NCBI GenBank assembly: GCA_026398415.1
Contig: JAPLSY010000078.1
Coordinates: 1-64,000 of the forward strand
DNA from: Kiritimatiellota bacterium
GTDB lineage: Bacteria; Verrucomicrobiota; Kiritimatiellia; JAAZAB01
Direction of reading: 5' to 3'
DNA length: 64,000 bases
Position numbers and translations under genes: made by a program
In this document: positions 37,177-45,904 of the stretch, piece by piece
How the letters are laid out: every line of letters starts with the position of its first letter
Position numbering within the stretch: the first letter of the stretch is position 1
Notes under the pieces: generated by a model
What the model saw: the letters and a program-made list of their open reading frames with translations, nothing else
What the model was told of the DNA's origin: nothing
The model's database searches: none

Positions 37177-38172
37177 ATGACCTCAACGCGTCGCAACCGG
37201 ATTTCGCCATTGTCGGATAGCCTGCCCGTCCCGGGATTGCGCGGGCTGATCCGCCGCGCCCTGCGCGAGGACTTGGGCTCAGGCGACATCACCAGCCACG
37301 CGCTGATTGCCCCCGGCCGTGTGATCACGGCAGTTGTGATTGCCCGCCATGCGTGTATCGTCAGTGGAGGGGGCATTGCCGCGCATATCTTCCGCATGCT
37401 GGATCACGGCATGCGCATCCGGATATTGGTCCCCGATGGTTGTCGCGTCAGGGAGGCTGCGCCCTTGATGCGGATCACAGGCAAGGCCCGTGCAATCCTG
37501 GCCGGCGAGCGCACTGCGCTCAATTTTTTACAGCGTCTGACGGGCATTGCTACCCTGACCGCGCGCTTTGTCGAACAGGTCAAGCCGCATGGAACGCGCA
37601 TCCTGGATACCCGTAAGACGACGCCTATATGGCGGATGCTGGAAAAATACGCGGTGCGTTGCGGCGGGGGGACCAACCATCGCATGGGACTTTACGACCA
37701 GGTATTGATCAAGGATAACCATCGCCGGCTGTGGGGTGCACGCGACCTTGCGGAGGCCGTGCAGACGGCCCGCCACCGGTGTCCCGGCGTGCCCGTGGAG
37801 GTGGAGGTGGAAACCGAAGCGGAGTTGGAACGCGCCTTGGCGGCCCGGCCGGACTGGATCCTGCTGGACAATATGACCCCGGCGCGCCTGCGGCGGTGCG
37901 TCCATCTATGCCATGGCCGTTGTCCGCTGGAAGCCTCGGGCGGCATTACACTGGCCAATGTAAAAGCCGTGGCGGCTGCGGGAGTCCAGGCGATTTCCCT
38001 GGGATGCCTGACGCATTCGGCGCCGGCGGCCGATTTGTCGCTCGAAATATTGAAGCACCCCGCGGAAAGTCGCGGGGTGTTTTTGCGGAACCCTGCGAAG
38101 CCAAGAACGCCATGCCTTTCTTTGGCAAGCCACAGGTCTTCCTGGCGAAGAAGGGTGGATGCCAACCCATGA
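37177..38172 (+). CDS. nadC: nicotinate-nucleotide pyrophosphorylase (carboxylating)
   Basis: The enzyme converts quinolinate and PRPP to nicotinate mononucleotide in NAD synthesis. Signatures are AGERTALNFLQRLTGIAT, ILDTRKTTPIWRMLEKYAV, GGGTNHRMGLYDQVLIKDNH and EASGGITLANV. The family usually ends near DLSLEI (residue 291 here). This frame runs on for about 40 residues through a terminator-like hairpin and overlaps birA by ATGA. No nadA or nadB is present nearby. Confidence 0.92.
   Translation: MTSTRRNRISPLSDSLPVPGLRGLIRRALREDLGSGDITSHALIAPGRVITAVVIARHACIVSGGGIAAHIFRMLDHGMRIRILVPDGCRVREAAPLMRITGKARAILAGERTALNFLQRLTGIATLTARFVEQVKPHGTRILDTRKTTPIWRMLEKYAVRCGGGTNHRMGLYDQVLIKDNHRRLWGARDLAEAVQTARHRCPGVPVEVEVETEAELERALAARPDWILLDNMTPARLRRCVHLCHGRCPLEASGGITLANVKAVAAAGVQAISLGCLTHSAPAADLSLEILKHPAESRGVFLRNPAKPRTPCLSLASHRSSWRRRVDANP
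38056..38084 (+). terminator. intrinsic terminator-like hairpin inside the nadC tail
   Basis: CACCCCGCG (38056-38064) pairs with CGCGGGGTG (38071-38079) across a 6-base loop and is followed by TTTTT. It lies where NadC proteins normally end. Confidence 0.6.
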
Positions 38173-38813
38173 AAAGGCGCCTTGAAAAAATTAGAATGGC
38201 TCTGAAAGATTGCCGCTTGGGGCAACCCCTGCTATTCCTGGATAAAACGGGATCAACGAATGAGGTGCTAAAGGCGCGGGCTGAAAAGGGCGCGCCGGAA
38301 GGCTTTACGGTGGTGGCCGATCACCAGACGTGCGGCCGTGGACGACAGGGCCGCACATGGCTGTCACTACCCGGCAAAGGCGTTTATGTATCCGTCCTCC
38401 TGCGGCCCAACTGGCCGGCCACGGACGGTGTTTTTATGAATATTTGCGCATCCGTGGCGGTGGCGCGGGCTTTGGAAAAATGGCGGCCGAACAAAGTCCG
38501 GCTAAAATGGCCTAATGATGTTATGATCAACGGTCGTAAAATTGCCGGAGTGCTGGTTGAACCGCGGATCAAGCGCGCCGTGATCGAATTTGTCGTGGTG
38601 GGGGTCGGGGTCAACGTGCTGCACTGTGAAAGCGATTTTAAAACGCTTGATCCTGGTCTGGCCACGTCGCTGCGTATGGAGGGTGTCACCGTGGATTGCG
38701 ACAAGGTATTGACACGCGTGCTGAACGAACTGGATATCTGTTACATCATGGCGCGGCAGGATGATAAAAGCCGTATCCTGAAGGAATGGTCGTTGCGTCA
38801 GTTAGGAAAATAA
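38169..38813 (+). CDS. birA: biotin-[acetyl-CoA-carboxylase] ligase, catalytic domain only
   Basis: The 214-residue product has GSTNEVLKARAEKG, CGRGRQGRTWLS (adenylate loop) and LKWPNDVMINGRKIAGVLVE. It activates biotin and transfers it to the carboxyl carrier protein. The N-terminal DNA-binding domain and most of the C-terminal SH3-like domain of E. coli BirA are absent, so it should not act as repressor. Confidence 0.9.
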   Translation: MKRRLEKIRMALKDCRLGQPLLFLDKTGSTNEVLKARAEKGAPEGFTVVADHQTCGRGRQGRTWLSLPGKGVYVSVLLRPNWPATDGVFMNICASVAVARALEKWRPNKVRLKWPNDVMINGRKIAGVLVEPRIKRAVIEFVVVGVGVNVLHCESDFKTLDPGLATSLRMEGVTVDCDKVLTRVLNELDICYIMARQDDKSRILKEWSLRQLGK

Positions 38814-38814
38814 T

Positions 38815-39615
38815 ATGTCTGAATTTGTGATCGTCGTGGATATGGGCAACACCAGTACGACCGTGGGCCTGGCGCGCGCCGGACGGATCACCGGCATTGG
38901 CCGGATCAGCGGCATTAGCCGCCTGCCAACCCGGACCGCGTGCCGCAAAGATGTAACTGCCGTGTTGACCCGCTTGACGCGCAACCGGTTGATCGCGGGT
39001 GCCATGTTGTGTTCGGTCGTGCCGCAGTGCAACCACCTCTGGCTTCGGGAACTGCAGGCGGTCAGTGGCCGACCGCCGTGCATGGTGCATCACCGCCTGA
39101 AGTTGGGACTGCGCATAGAGTATCCGAACCCCGCCAGTATCGGCGCGGACCGCCTTGCCAATGCCTGCGGTGCAGTGTACCGCTACGGCTCGCCCGTGAT
39201 TGTAGCCGATTTCGGAACGGCCCTGACCTTTGATGTGGTGGCCAACAATGCCTATCTGGGCGGTATCATTGTCCCCGGCCTGCCGCTCATGACCGATTAC
39301 CTGGCCGAGAAAACGGCGCTATTGCCGCGCCTGCGACTGGACCACTATCGCGGTATTCCACGGAATTTGCGCGCCATGCCGGTCATTGGCAAGAACACGC
39401 GCCAGGCCATGGCAATTGGGGCGCGGTTGGGATATCTCGGCATGGTGCGCGAAATTTTTACGCGCTTACAGCACACGCTGAAGGACCGAACGGTCCGCCT
39501 CTGCGCAACCGGCGGCTATGCGGCCTGGGCGCTGGCCGGATGTGACCTGCCGGTGCGCCTTGACCCGGACCTGACGTTGTATGGCATTGCCAAGATTTAT
39601 GAACTGAATAGATAA
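38815..39615 (+). CDS. coaX: type III pantothenate kinase
   Basis: The 266-residue product phosphorylates pantothenate, the first step to coenzyme A. Signatures of the CoaX type are VVDMGNTSTTVGL (phosphate loop), NPASIGADRLANACGA, VIVADFGTALTFDVV with the catalytic Asp, and YLGGIIVPGLPLM. It lies two bases after birA, an arrangement common in bacteria. Confidence 0.92.
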   Translation: MSEFVIVVDMGNTSTTVGLARAGRITGIGRISGISRLPTRTACRKDVTAVLTRLTRNRLIAGAMLCSVVPQCNHLWLRELQAVSGRPPCMVHHRLKLGLRIEYPNPASIGADRLANACGAVYRYGSPVIVADFGTALTFDVVANNAYLGGIIVPGLPLMTDYLAEKTALLPRLRLDHYRGIPRNLRAMPVIGKNTRQAMAIGARLGYLGMVREIFTRLQHTLKDRTVRLCATGGYAAWALAGCDLPVRLDPDLTLYGIAKIYELNR

Positions 39616-39636
39616 TGAAGAACGGAGCGATTCATA

Positions 39637-40722
39637 ATGAACACTGATACCTATGCCGTCATTCTGGCCGGGGGCCGGGGGGAGCGCTTCTGGCCAATGA
39701 GCACGCGCCGCCGCCCAAAACAACTCCTGGCCTTGGTCAGCCGACGAGCCCTGCTGGCGGATGCGGTTCATCGCATTAGGTCCATCATTCCGGAAAAGCG
39801 CATCCTGGTGATTACCAGCGCTGACCTTCAGGATGCCGTGTGCCATTTGTTGCCCGATTTGCCGAAAGCAAATGTGATTGGCGAGCCTTGTGGCCGCGAT
39901 ACGGCTGCGGCCATTACTCTTGCCGCGGCCCTGATCAAGGCCCGTAACCCAAAGGCCGTGTTTTGTGTGCTGACGGCTGATCACGTCGTCGGCGATGCGG
40001 TGCTTTTCCGGCGCACGCTGAAGGAGGCTTTTGCCCGCGCTTCCGCCGCAGATATATTGGTGACCATCGGGCTTAAGCCGGCATTCCCGAGCACCGGATT
40101 CGGATATATTGAGGCTGGCATGCGTATGGCCGGTTCATCACGGACGACATTTTACCATGTCAGGCGATTTGTCGAGAAGCCGAATGCCCGCATGGCGGAG
40201 CGTTATGTCAAAACCGGGCGATTCTATTGGAATTCCGGGATGTTTGTCTGGTCGCTGTCCGCCTGGGAGCGGGCATTGCGGCGGCATTGTCCGCCCTTGG
40301 AGCGCTTACTGGATACGCTGACACCGCTGGCCGGCCGGACGGGATTTAATGCCGGGTTGAAGCGCGCCTATGCCGGTTTGGAGAAAATATCGGTGGATTA
40401 TGCCGTCATGGAGCATGCGGATAATATCGTGATGGCCGAGGGCGTATTTCCGTGGGATGACGTGGGCTCATGGTCGGCATTGGAGCAACATTTTCCCAAG
40501 GATGGACACGGGAACGTGATCGTGGGTAATGGCGAGCTGATGGAATCCTCCGGTAACATCGTGGTTGCCGACAATGGCTTGGTGGCGCTGGTCGGTGTAG
40601 ACAACATGGTGGTGGTCAAGGCCGGCGCCGTAACCCTCGTCTGTCGCAAGGACCGTTCCCAGGAGGTCAAGCGCATGGTCGAAAAGCTCCGGCACCGGCG
40701 TGACGCACATCCCTGGCTCTAA
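39637..40722 (+). CDS. manC: mannose-1-phosphate guanylyltransferase
   Basis: The 361-residue nucleotidyltransferase makes GDP-mannose from mannose 1-phosphate and GTP. It has ILAGGRGERFWPMSTRRRPKQLL, GEPCGRDTAAAITLAA, VLTADHVV, FVEKPN and WNSGMFVW, plus FPWDDVGSWSAL. The isomerase domain of bifunctional enzymes is absent. It probably supplies surface glycan synthesis. Confidence 0.9.
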   Translation: MNTDTYAVILAGGRGERFWPMSTRRRPKQLLALVSRRALLADAVHRIRSIIPEKRILVITSADLQDAVCHLLPDLPKANVIGEPCGRDTAAAITLAAALIKARNPKAVFCVLTADHVVGDAVLFRRTLKEAFARASAADILVTIGLKPAFPSTGFGYIEAGMRMAGSSRTTFYHVRRFVEKPNARMAERYVKTGRFYWNSGMFVWSLSAWERALRRHCPPLERLLDTLTPLAGRTGFNAGLKRAYAGLEKISVDYAVMEHADNIVMAEGVFPWDDVGSWSALEQHFPKDGHGNVIVGNGELMESSGNIVVADNGLVALVGVDNMVVVKAGAVTLVCRKDRSQEVKRMVEKLRHRRDAHPWL

Positions 40723-40738
40723 ATTTGGAAACATTGCT

Positions 40739-41182
40739 ATGCCTCGCACTTTAGGCGTGGATTATGGTAAGCGGCGCGTGGGCCTGGCCATCAGCGACGA
40801 GTTGGGCATGATGGCCCTGCCGTTGGATATCCTGCCGGTGCAGAGTTCCAAGCAGGTGATCCGGGATGTCCTGCGCCTGTGCCGGGAAAAACAGGTGGCT
40901 GTAATCGTCGTCGGATTGCCGCTCAACATGGATGGCTCGCGCGGACCGGCAGTTGAAGCGGTGGAACGCTTTGTCCTGGAACTCCGCCAGCAGGGCGAAC
41001 TGCCGGTGGAAGTCTGGGACGAGCGCATGAGCAGCCGGCAGGTGGAACGCATGTTGATCGATTCCGATGTCAGCCGCTCGCGACGCAAAGGTCTGGTAGA
41101 TAAATTGGCCGCTCAGGTCATTTTGCAGAGTTATCTTGATGCACGAACGTCCCATAAGGACGCGGAGACTGTAGGTGTTTAG
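40739..41182 (+). CDS. ruvX: pre-16S rRNA nuclease / Holliday junction resolvase-like YqgF
   Basis: The 147-residue RNase H-fold protein has LGVDYGKRRVGLAISDELG (catalytic Asp), VVGLPLNMDGSRGP and VEVWDERMSSRQVERML, with a C-terminal DKLAAQVILQSYLD. In E. coli YqgF trims the 16S rRNA 5' end. ATG 40739 matches the family start. Confidence 0.9.
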   Translation: MPRTLGVDYGKRRVGLAISDELGMMALPLDILPVQSSKQVIRDVLRLCREKQVAVIVVGLPLNMDGSRGPAVEAVERFVLELRQQGELPVEVWDERMSSRQVERMLIDSDVSRSRRKGLVDKLAAQVILQSYLDARTSHKDAETVGV

Positions 41183-41195
41183 ACTGTAGGCTGTA
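41168..41195. repeat. short 7-bp repeat before truA
   Basis: Units of the type ACTGTAG, GCTGTAG lie between ruvX and truA and continue the pattern of heptad arrays seen elsewhere in the window. Only three to four units are present. Confidence 0.45.
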
Positions 41196-41197
41196 GG

Positions 41198-42028
41198 ATG
41201 AAACACGGAAAAATTCGCCCGCAGACGCAAACTAGTTTGCAACGGTATAGTCTTTTGATTGCCTATGATGGGGCTGCTTATGCGGGCTGGCAGGTTCAGC
41301 CTAACCAGCGCACGGTCCAGAGCGAACTGGAGGCGGCCTTGCGCCGTCTGGCGGGCGCGCCCGTGAAACTCCACGGCAGCGGACGCACCGACCAGGGCGT
41401 GCATGCCGCCGGCCAGGTGGCGCATTGCGATTTACCGTTCAGGCTCCCGGCAGCCAACTTGGTGCGGGCCTTGAATGCGCTCTTGCCGGCGGCCATTCGT
41501 GTCTTGAAAGTTAAGCCGGTTGGCGAAAAATTTCACGCCCGACGCAGTGCCGTGCGCAAGGAATATCGTTATCTAATTTGGAACGGAAAAGTGATTTCCC
41601 CATTTTTGCGGTTGTATCGAACCCATGTGCGCACGCCGCTCGATGTGCGCGCCATGCGGCAAGCGGCCGCTCTGTTGGTCGGGCGGCACGACTTTGCCGC
41701 TTTCACCGCCAACCCAAATCGGGAGGTGGAAAGCACGCGGCGTCATGTGATGAAACTCGCCGTCAGCCGCAAAGGCCGCGAGATCATGATCCGGGCGCAA
41801 AGTGACGGATTTCTCTACAAGATGGTGCGCAGTCTGGCCGGATTTCTGATCCGGGTGGGCGAGGGCGCGGTGCCACCGGAAGAGGCGCTTCGTATCCTGC
41901 ATTCGAAGATACGCACGGCCCGCGTTCCAACGGCGCCACCGCAGGGGTTGTTTCTCTGGCGAGTGTGGTATCCAAATAAAAGTAAAATTCCAAATACCAG
42001 ATGCCTACATTCAAGATGTATTTTATAA
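41198..42028 (+). CDS. truA: tRNA pseudouridine(38-40) synthase
   Basis: The 276-residue enzyme modifies the anticodon arm. It has YDGAAYAGWQVQPNQRTVQ, the catalytic Asp in HGSGRTDQGVHAAGQ, FHARRSAVRKEYRYLI and DGFLYKMVRSLAGFLI. The last 20 residues after LFLWRVWY are low-complexity and probably not ancestral. It converges with the AraC-type gene, overlapping by six bases. Confidence 0.93.
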   Translation: MKHGKIRPQTQTSLQRYSLLIAYDGAAYAGWQVQPNQRTVQSELEAALRRLAGAPVKLHGSGRTDQGVHAAGQVAHCDLPFRLPAANLVRALNALLPAAIRVLKVKPVGEKFHARRSAVRKEYRYLIWNGKVISPFLRLYRTHVRTPLDVRAMRQAAALLVGRHDFAAFTANPNREVESTRRHVMKLAVSRKGREIMIRAQSDGFLYKMVRSLAGFLIRVGEGAVPPEEALRILHSKIRTARVPTAPPQGLFLWRVWYPNKSKIPNTRCLHSRCIL

Positions 42029-42988
42029 AGTATCATTCTTGGTCAAGGCTGCGGAGGGCCGGGAGAATATCCTCTTTCCTTCGCGGTACGCCGCCGGTGT
42101 GACGCTGGTCCAGCGGCCAAATACGCGATAGAAAAAAGTCGGCTCTGTGAATCCGGTCTCGGCGGCAATTTGTTTGATGCTTTTTGAAGTCAGGCGCAGT
42201 AGTGTGCAGGCCCGTTCCACGCGCCGGCGCTGAATAAACGCCGATGGACCAATGCCGGTCACCCTTCTAAAAAGCCTTCGAAGATATACTTCGCTGACGC
42301 CCGCTTTTCGCGCCAGATCGGCAACGGTTAGCGAGGAATTACCCAATTGCCGTTCAAGCCATTCCAGCGCCGGTAATAACCGGGGAAGATCCCGATGGAT
42401 CGCGCCTCCCATGGGCTGGAAGGATGCTTCATGGTGCCGAATAATATAAAGCAACACGTTAAAAATCAGATCGGCCATGGACCTTTTCCATCCCGGCGCT
42501 TGAACCGCATATTCACGGGCCAAAGTCATTGAGGCGGTGCCGAAAGGCGAGTTTGCCGTTGCCGGCACGAGGGTGGGGAACCCCATCAGGGTCAGCAGGT
42601 TGATGCTGTTGAATATATGGGCATGAAAATGAGCGGTAATAAGGCGCACGCCTTGTCCATGATAAAGTTCCACGGTATGTTCGCGCCCTTGGGGAATGAG
42701 TATCAAATCACCGGCCCGGAACAACTTCCGGGAATCGGCTTTATCGAGGCAATACCATCCGCCGCCGTTCTTAAACCAATACCAGATCGTGTCATTCAAT
42801 ACCCGCGGTCCCACCTGCCACCCTTGCCGGCATTTCCATTCTTTGGACCATAATGGAACTATGGAAGCGCGCTCAAGCCATTGATCCAGGCGGCCGTCAA
42901 TGTCCGGCAGTGCCTTTGGAAACGGAGCAAACGCATTAGCCGGCCGCACGTCGTCTATCGGGCTATCGTAAACCCAGAGTTTTTTCAT
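42023..42988 (-). CDS. AraC-family transcriptional regulator
   Basis: The product has an N-terminal cupin-like sensor domain (VGPRVLNDTIWYWF, LFRAGDLILIPQGREHTV) and a C-terminal double helix-turn-helix: LTVADLARKAGVSEVYLRRL and IKQIAAETGFTEPTFFYRVF. It reads away from the GH4 gene at 43133 and probably controls that sugar cluster, which is inference from position. ATG 42988 is preferred; the frame is open to 43048. Confidence 0.82.
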   Translation of the reverse strand: MKKLWVYDSPIDDVRPANAFAPFPKALPDIDGRLDQWLERASIVPLWSKEWKCRQGWQVGPRVLNDTIWYWFKNGGGWYCLDKADSRKLFRAGDLILIPQGREHTVELYHGQGVRLITAHFHAHIFNSINLLTLMGFPTLVPATANSPFGTASMTLAREYAVQAPGWKRSMADLIFNVLLYIIRHHEASFQPMGGAIHRDLPRLLPALEWLERQLGNSSLTVADLARKAGVSEVYLRRLFRRVTGIGPSAFIQRRRVERACTLLRLTSKSIKQIAAETGFTEPTFFYRVFGRWTSVTPAAYREGKRIFSRPSAALTKNDTL

Positions 42989-43132
42989 GGTTTCGCAAAG
43001 TATAATCATTGGATCATGAGCGTCAATAGACATATAACGCCTCATCATATAGTATGGAAACCGTCATTAAAGAAATATACCGTAGCAAATCGCAAACGGA
43101 TCTTTAGTCATCGGGACGAAGGGAGCACAACC

Positions 43133-44491
43133 ATGCACGGACCGAAGATAACAGTGATTGGAGCGGGCAGTTATTTTTTCGGAAGGCCGATTATTAAATT
43201 GATGGCCACAAGCCAGGTTATGGCCGGAGGGACCCTGGCGCTGGTGGATACGGACAAGCGCGTTCTGGGAACAATGATGCACATGGCGGAACGCGTATTC
43301 CAAAAAAATCACTCCCAGGTGAAACTACTCGGCGCAACTGACCGCAAAAAAGTCATGGCTGGCTCTGATTTTATCGTTCTGACGTTTGGCATTAAGACGG
43401 CCTATTATCGCGGCATTGAAACGGAGATTGCGGCAAAATATGGGATCCGTCAGCCTTCAGGACAGACCAATGGTCCCAGTGGTGTTATAACGGCGCTACG
43501 CAATGTTCCCCATGCGATCATGGTTGCCCGCGATGCCTTGAAACTGGCGCCACATGCCTGGATCATCAACCTTGTCAATCCAACCGACGTACTTGGCCTG
43601 GCGCTTGGACGCTATGTGCCTGAGATGAGAAGCTTCGCGCTCTGCGATGGTCACCGCGAACCAGAGAATACGCTCACGTGGCTGAAGGTTGCGGGCATTT
43701 TACCGGAAAGTGTCATGTCGATTCCGCCAGATGTATACAACAAACTGGACCTGCGTATTGGCGGCGTAAATCATTGCTGTTGGATGGTGCGATTTACATA
43801 TGATGGGCAAGACATGCTGCCGACCGTCAATCGCTGGGTTGTCAAAATGCAAAAAAACCAACCCAATGCAGACTACGGTTTTGTCCAGCAGCTTTTTGAA
43901 CTTTACGGCGCGCTGCCCACCATTATTTCGCATACCAAGGAATATGTGCCGTTTTTCCAGGGAAATGGGGTTAATCCCGTTATTCCGCATCCGCTGGATA
44001 TTTTTAATGCAAAGGCACGGACACAGGCGATGGCCGAATCATGGCGTCTCAACGAGGAGTATGCCGCCGGGAAACGAAGTGTCCGGTATTTTTTAAATCA
44101 TACCGGAAGCGAGATTACCAACGACGTGATGGAATCCATGTGGGGACAGATGGGCCGGTGTTATTATATCAACACCGCCAACCGCGGCGCAGTCACGAAC
44201 ATGCCCTATGACGCCTACCTGGAACTGCGCTGCGACATTGATCTGCACGGTCCGCGCCCCCATCCATTTGGCCCCATGCCGCGCGGTATTCTGGCGCTTC
44301 AAAATGAGGTGCTGGACGCACATGAACTGGCGGCGGAAGCAGCGGTTAGCGGCGACAAGGCCGTTCTGCGCCGCGCGATGCTGGCCGACCCGATCTGTAA
44401 CAATATCGCCGATGCGGATGCTTACATAGCCGAATTGCTTAACGCCGAAAAGGATGATCTGCCCAAAAATTGGTTCAAAGGCGGAAAATAA
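43133..44491 (+). CDS. GH4-family glycosidase (alpha-galactosidase/alpha-glucosidase type)
   Basis: The 452-residue product uses the NAD- and metal-dependent GH4 mechanism. The dinucleotide fold is ITVIGAGSYFFGRPIIKLM; NLVNPTDVL and ALCDGH (metal Cys) and GVNHCCWM (metal His) follow. GGGAG precedes the ATG by nine bases. The family cleaves alpha- or beta-glycosides inside the cell; the exact sugar cannot be read from sequence. It heads a likely operon with the UroD-like gene. Confidence 0.85.
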   Translation: MHGPKITVIGAGSYFFGRPIIKLMATSQVMAGGTLALVDTDKRVLGTMMHMAERVFQKNHSQVKLLGATDRKKVMAGSDFIVLTFGIKTAYYRGIETEIAAKYGIRQPSGQTNGPSGVITALRNVPHAIMVARDALKLAPHAWIINLVNPTDVLGLALGRYVPEMRSFALCDGHREPENTLTWLKVAGILPESVMSIPPDVYNKLDLRIGGVNHCCWMVRFTYDGQDMLPTVNRWVVKMQKNQPNADYGFVQQLFELYGALPTIISHTKEYVPFFQGNGVNPVIPHPLDIFNAKARTQAMAESWRLNEEYAAGKRSVRYFLNHTGSEITNDVMESMWGQMGRCYYINTANRGAVTNMPYDAYLELRCDIDLHGPRPHPFGPMPRGILALQNEVLDAHELAAEAAVSGDKAVLRRAMLADPICNNIADADAYIAELLNAEKDDLPKNWFKGGK

Positions 44492-44512
44492 AAATTTTGT
44501 TTGGAGAAAGCG

Positions 44513-45723
44513 ATGTCGTCCATCCCTGATGAACGGAATGCTGTTCGCAAATTAGCGGAACAAGTTGCGGCGATTGCGCGTGAACCGCGCATGCAAGCCA
44601 TCAAACAGCGCTGGCGGGATGTCAATTCCCTGCGCAAACCGGATCGCGCGCCGGTATGGTGCGGGCCCGTGGGTTGTTGGGACGAGCTAATTCTGCCAAA
44701 TACGCTGTTTTGCCGCAATCCAGAGCTTCGCGCGTTGGAATTACAGTTTCGGCAAATTATCTACAAACGCAAAATTGATGACGATTCGCCGGTAGAGGAA
44801 TACTTCGGAATACCGGCCGTCTTGGACGTGACACCAAGTAACATTTGGGGTGTTGATATTAAACGGCATGATCCGGATATGGCCGGCGGCAGTTGGGCCT
44901 ATGACCCGCCATTGAAAACAGCGGCGGATTATGACAAACTGCAACTTCCTGTTTTTACCTATAATGAGGCGCAGACAAAAAAGCTCTTGAGCAAGCCGCC
45001 GAATTACTGGACGGCATCCTGCCGGTGAAGCTCACGGTTGCTATTCCCATTGATGTGGACTTGGGTGCGTATGCCGCTGAACTGCGCGGTCTGGAGCAGA
45101 TCATGATTGACATGATTGCCGAGCCGGCGCTTATGCATCGACTCATGACGCATATCCGCGAAGCGGTCCTGGGTGCCATTGATCAGGTCGAAGCGACCGG
45201 TTTGCTCACCCCGAACAATTCCGGGGCGATGACGTGCAGTGATCCAATCGGCGTTCCGATGAACGGCCGTTATACATGCCGAAATCTTTGGTGTGGCGCA
45301 TCTTTGGAGACTTTTGATCAGGTCTCGCCCATGATGTGGGAGGAATTCGGCCTCAATTACCAGAAGCCGGTTTGTGCGCGTTTCGGTCTGGTATCTTACG
45401 GCTGTTGCGAAAGTCTTACGCGCAAGATCGAGGGCGTATTATCCATTCCCAACCTGCGCATTTTTACTTGCACACCATGGACGAATTTGCCGGATGTGAT
45501 CGAAAAAGTCGGCAATCGCCATTGCATCATATGGCGGCACAAGGCCAGTAACGTCGTGTTTCCGCATGACACGGCCGGGATCCAGGCGGAGTTGATGGAT
45601 GCCGCCCGCCGGCTCCAGGGGTGCTTTTATCAGGTGATATTGCGCGGATTACAAACGCTGGCCGGACACGCAGACCGCCTGCAGGTCTGGACACAACTGG
45701 CCAAGGAAGCCGTAAGTCAATAG
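44513..45723 (+). CDS. uroporphyrinogen decarboxylase-like protein, read through a -1 shift
   Basis: Two frames together form one UroD-fold protein of about 403 residues, the usual size of the family (methyltransferase-associated UroD-like proteins). Frame one runs 44513-45028; frame two holds 45025-45723. The join falls at A AAA AAG (44977-44983). A -1 shift there gives KKALEQAAELLDGILPVKLT, which flows into the second half; without it, the protein ends 15 codons later. GGAG lies six bases before ATG 44513. Programmed shift, a real mutation or a sequencing error in the A-run are all possible. The substrate is unknown. Confidence 0.65.
44966..44983 (+). promoter_or_regulatory. candidate -1 frameshift site
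   Basis: Slippery heptamer A AAA AAG in the zero frame (ACA AAA AAG, 44975-44983), the same heptamer as in E. coli dnaX. GAGG at 44966-44969 lies seven bases upstream and could stimulate slippage as the Shine-Dalgarno-like element does in dnaX. A small CGGCA-TCC-TGCCG hairpin lies about 30 bases downstream. Confidence 0.5.
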
Positions 45724-45824
45724 GCGGTAATTTCATAAAGACTTCTGCCAAACGAGCGTTCAGCGTAGGATATTTAGAGTTTAGGAGTCGCATGTGGGAC
45801 TATCTGTTTTGGCATCGGAGTCCG

Positions 45825-45857
45825 TTGACAATCAGCATATTGTTTGTGGATAACAAT
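45825..45857 (+). promoter_or_regulatory. promoter with operator-like inverted repeat
   Basis: A perfect -35 box TTGACA (45825-45830), an 18-bp spacer and GATAAC (45849-45854). ATTGTT (45839-45844) and AACAAT (45852-45857) form an inverted repeat over the -10 region, like operators of LacI-type repressors. Confidence 0.5.
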
Positions 45858-45904
45858 TCATGTCCGTCTAACTGGATCACTATCGAGGAGGAGCGCGCGC
45901 ACAA

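Noticed and set aside
45025-45723. Second half of the UroD-like protein as a separate gene with GTG start
   Set aside because: GTGA coupling is possible, but the residues encoded just before GTG in the same frame continue the family sequence back to the A-run, so one shifted protein is more likely.
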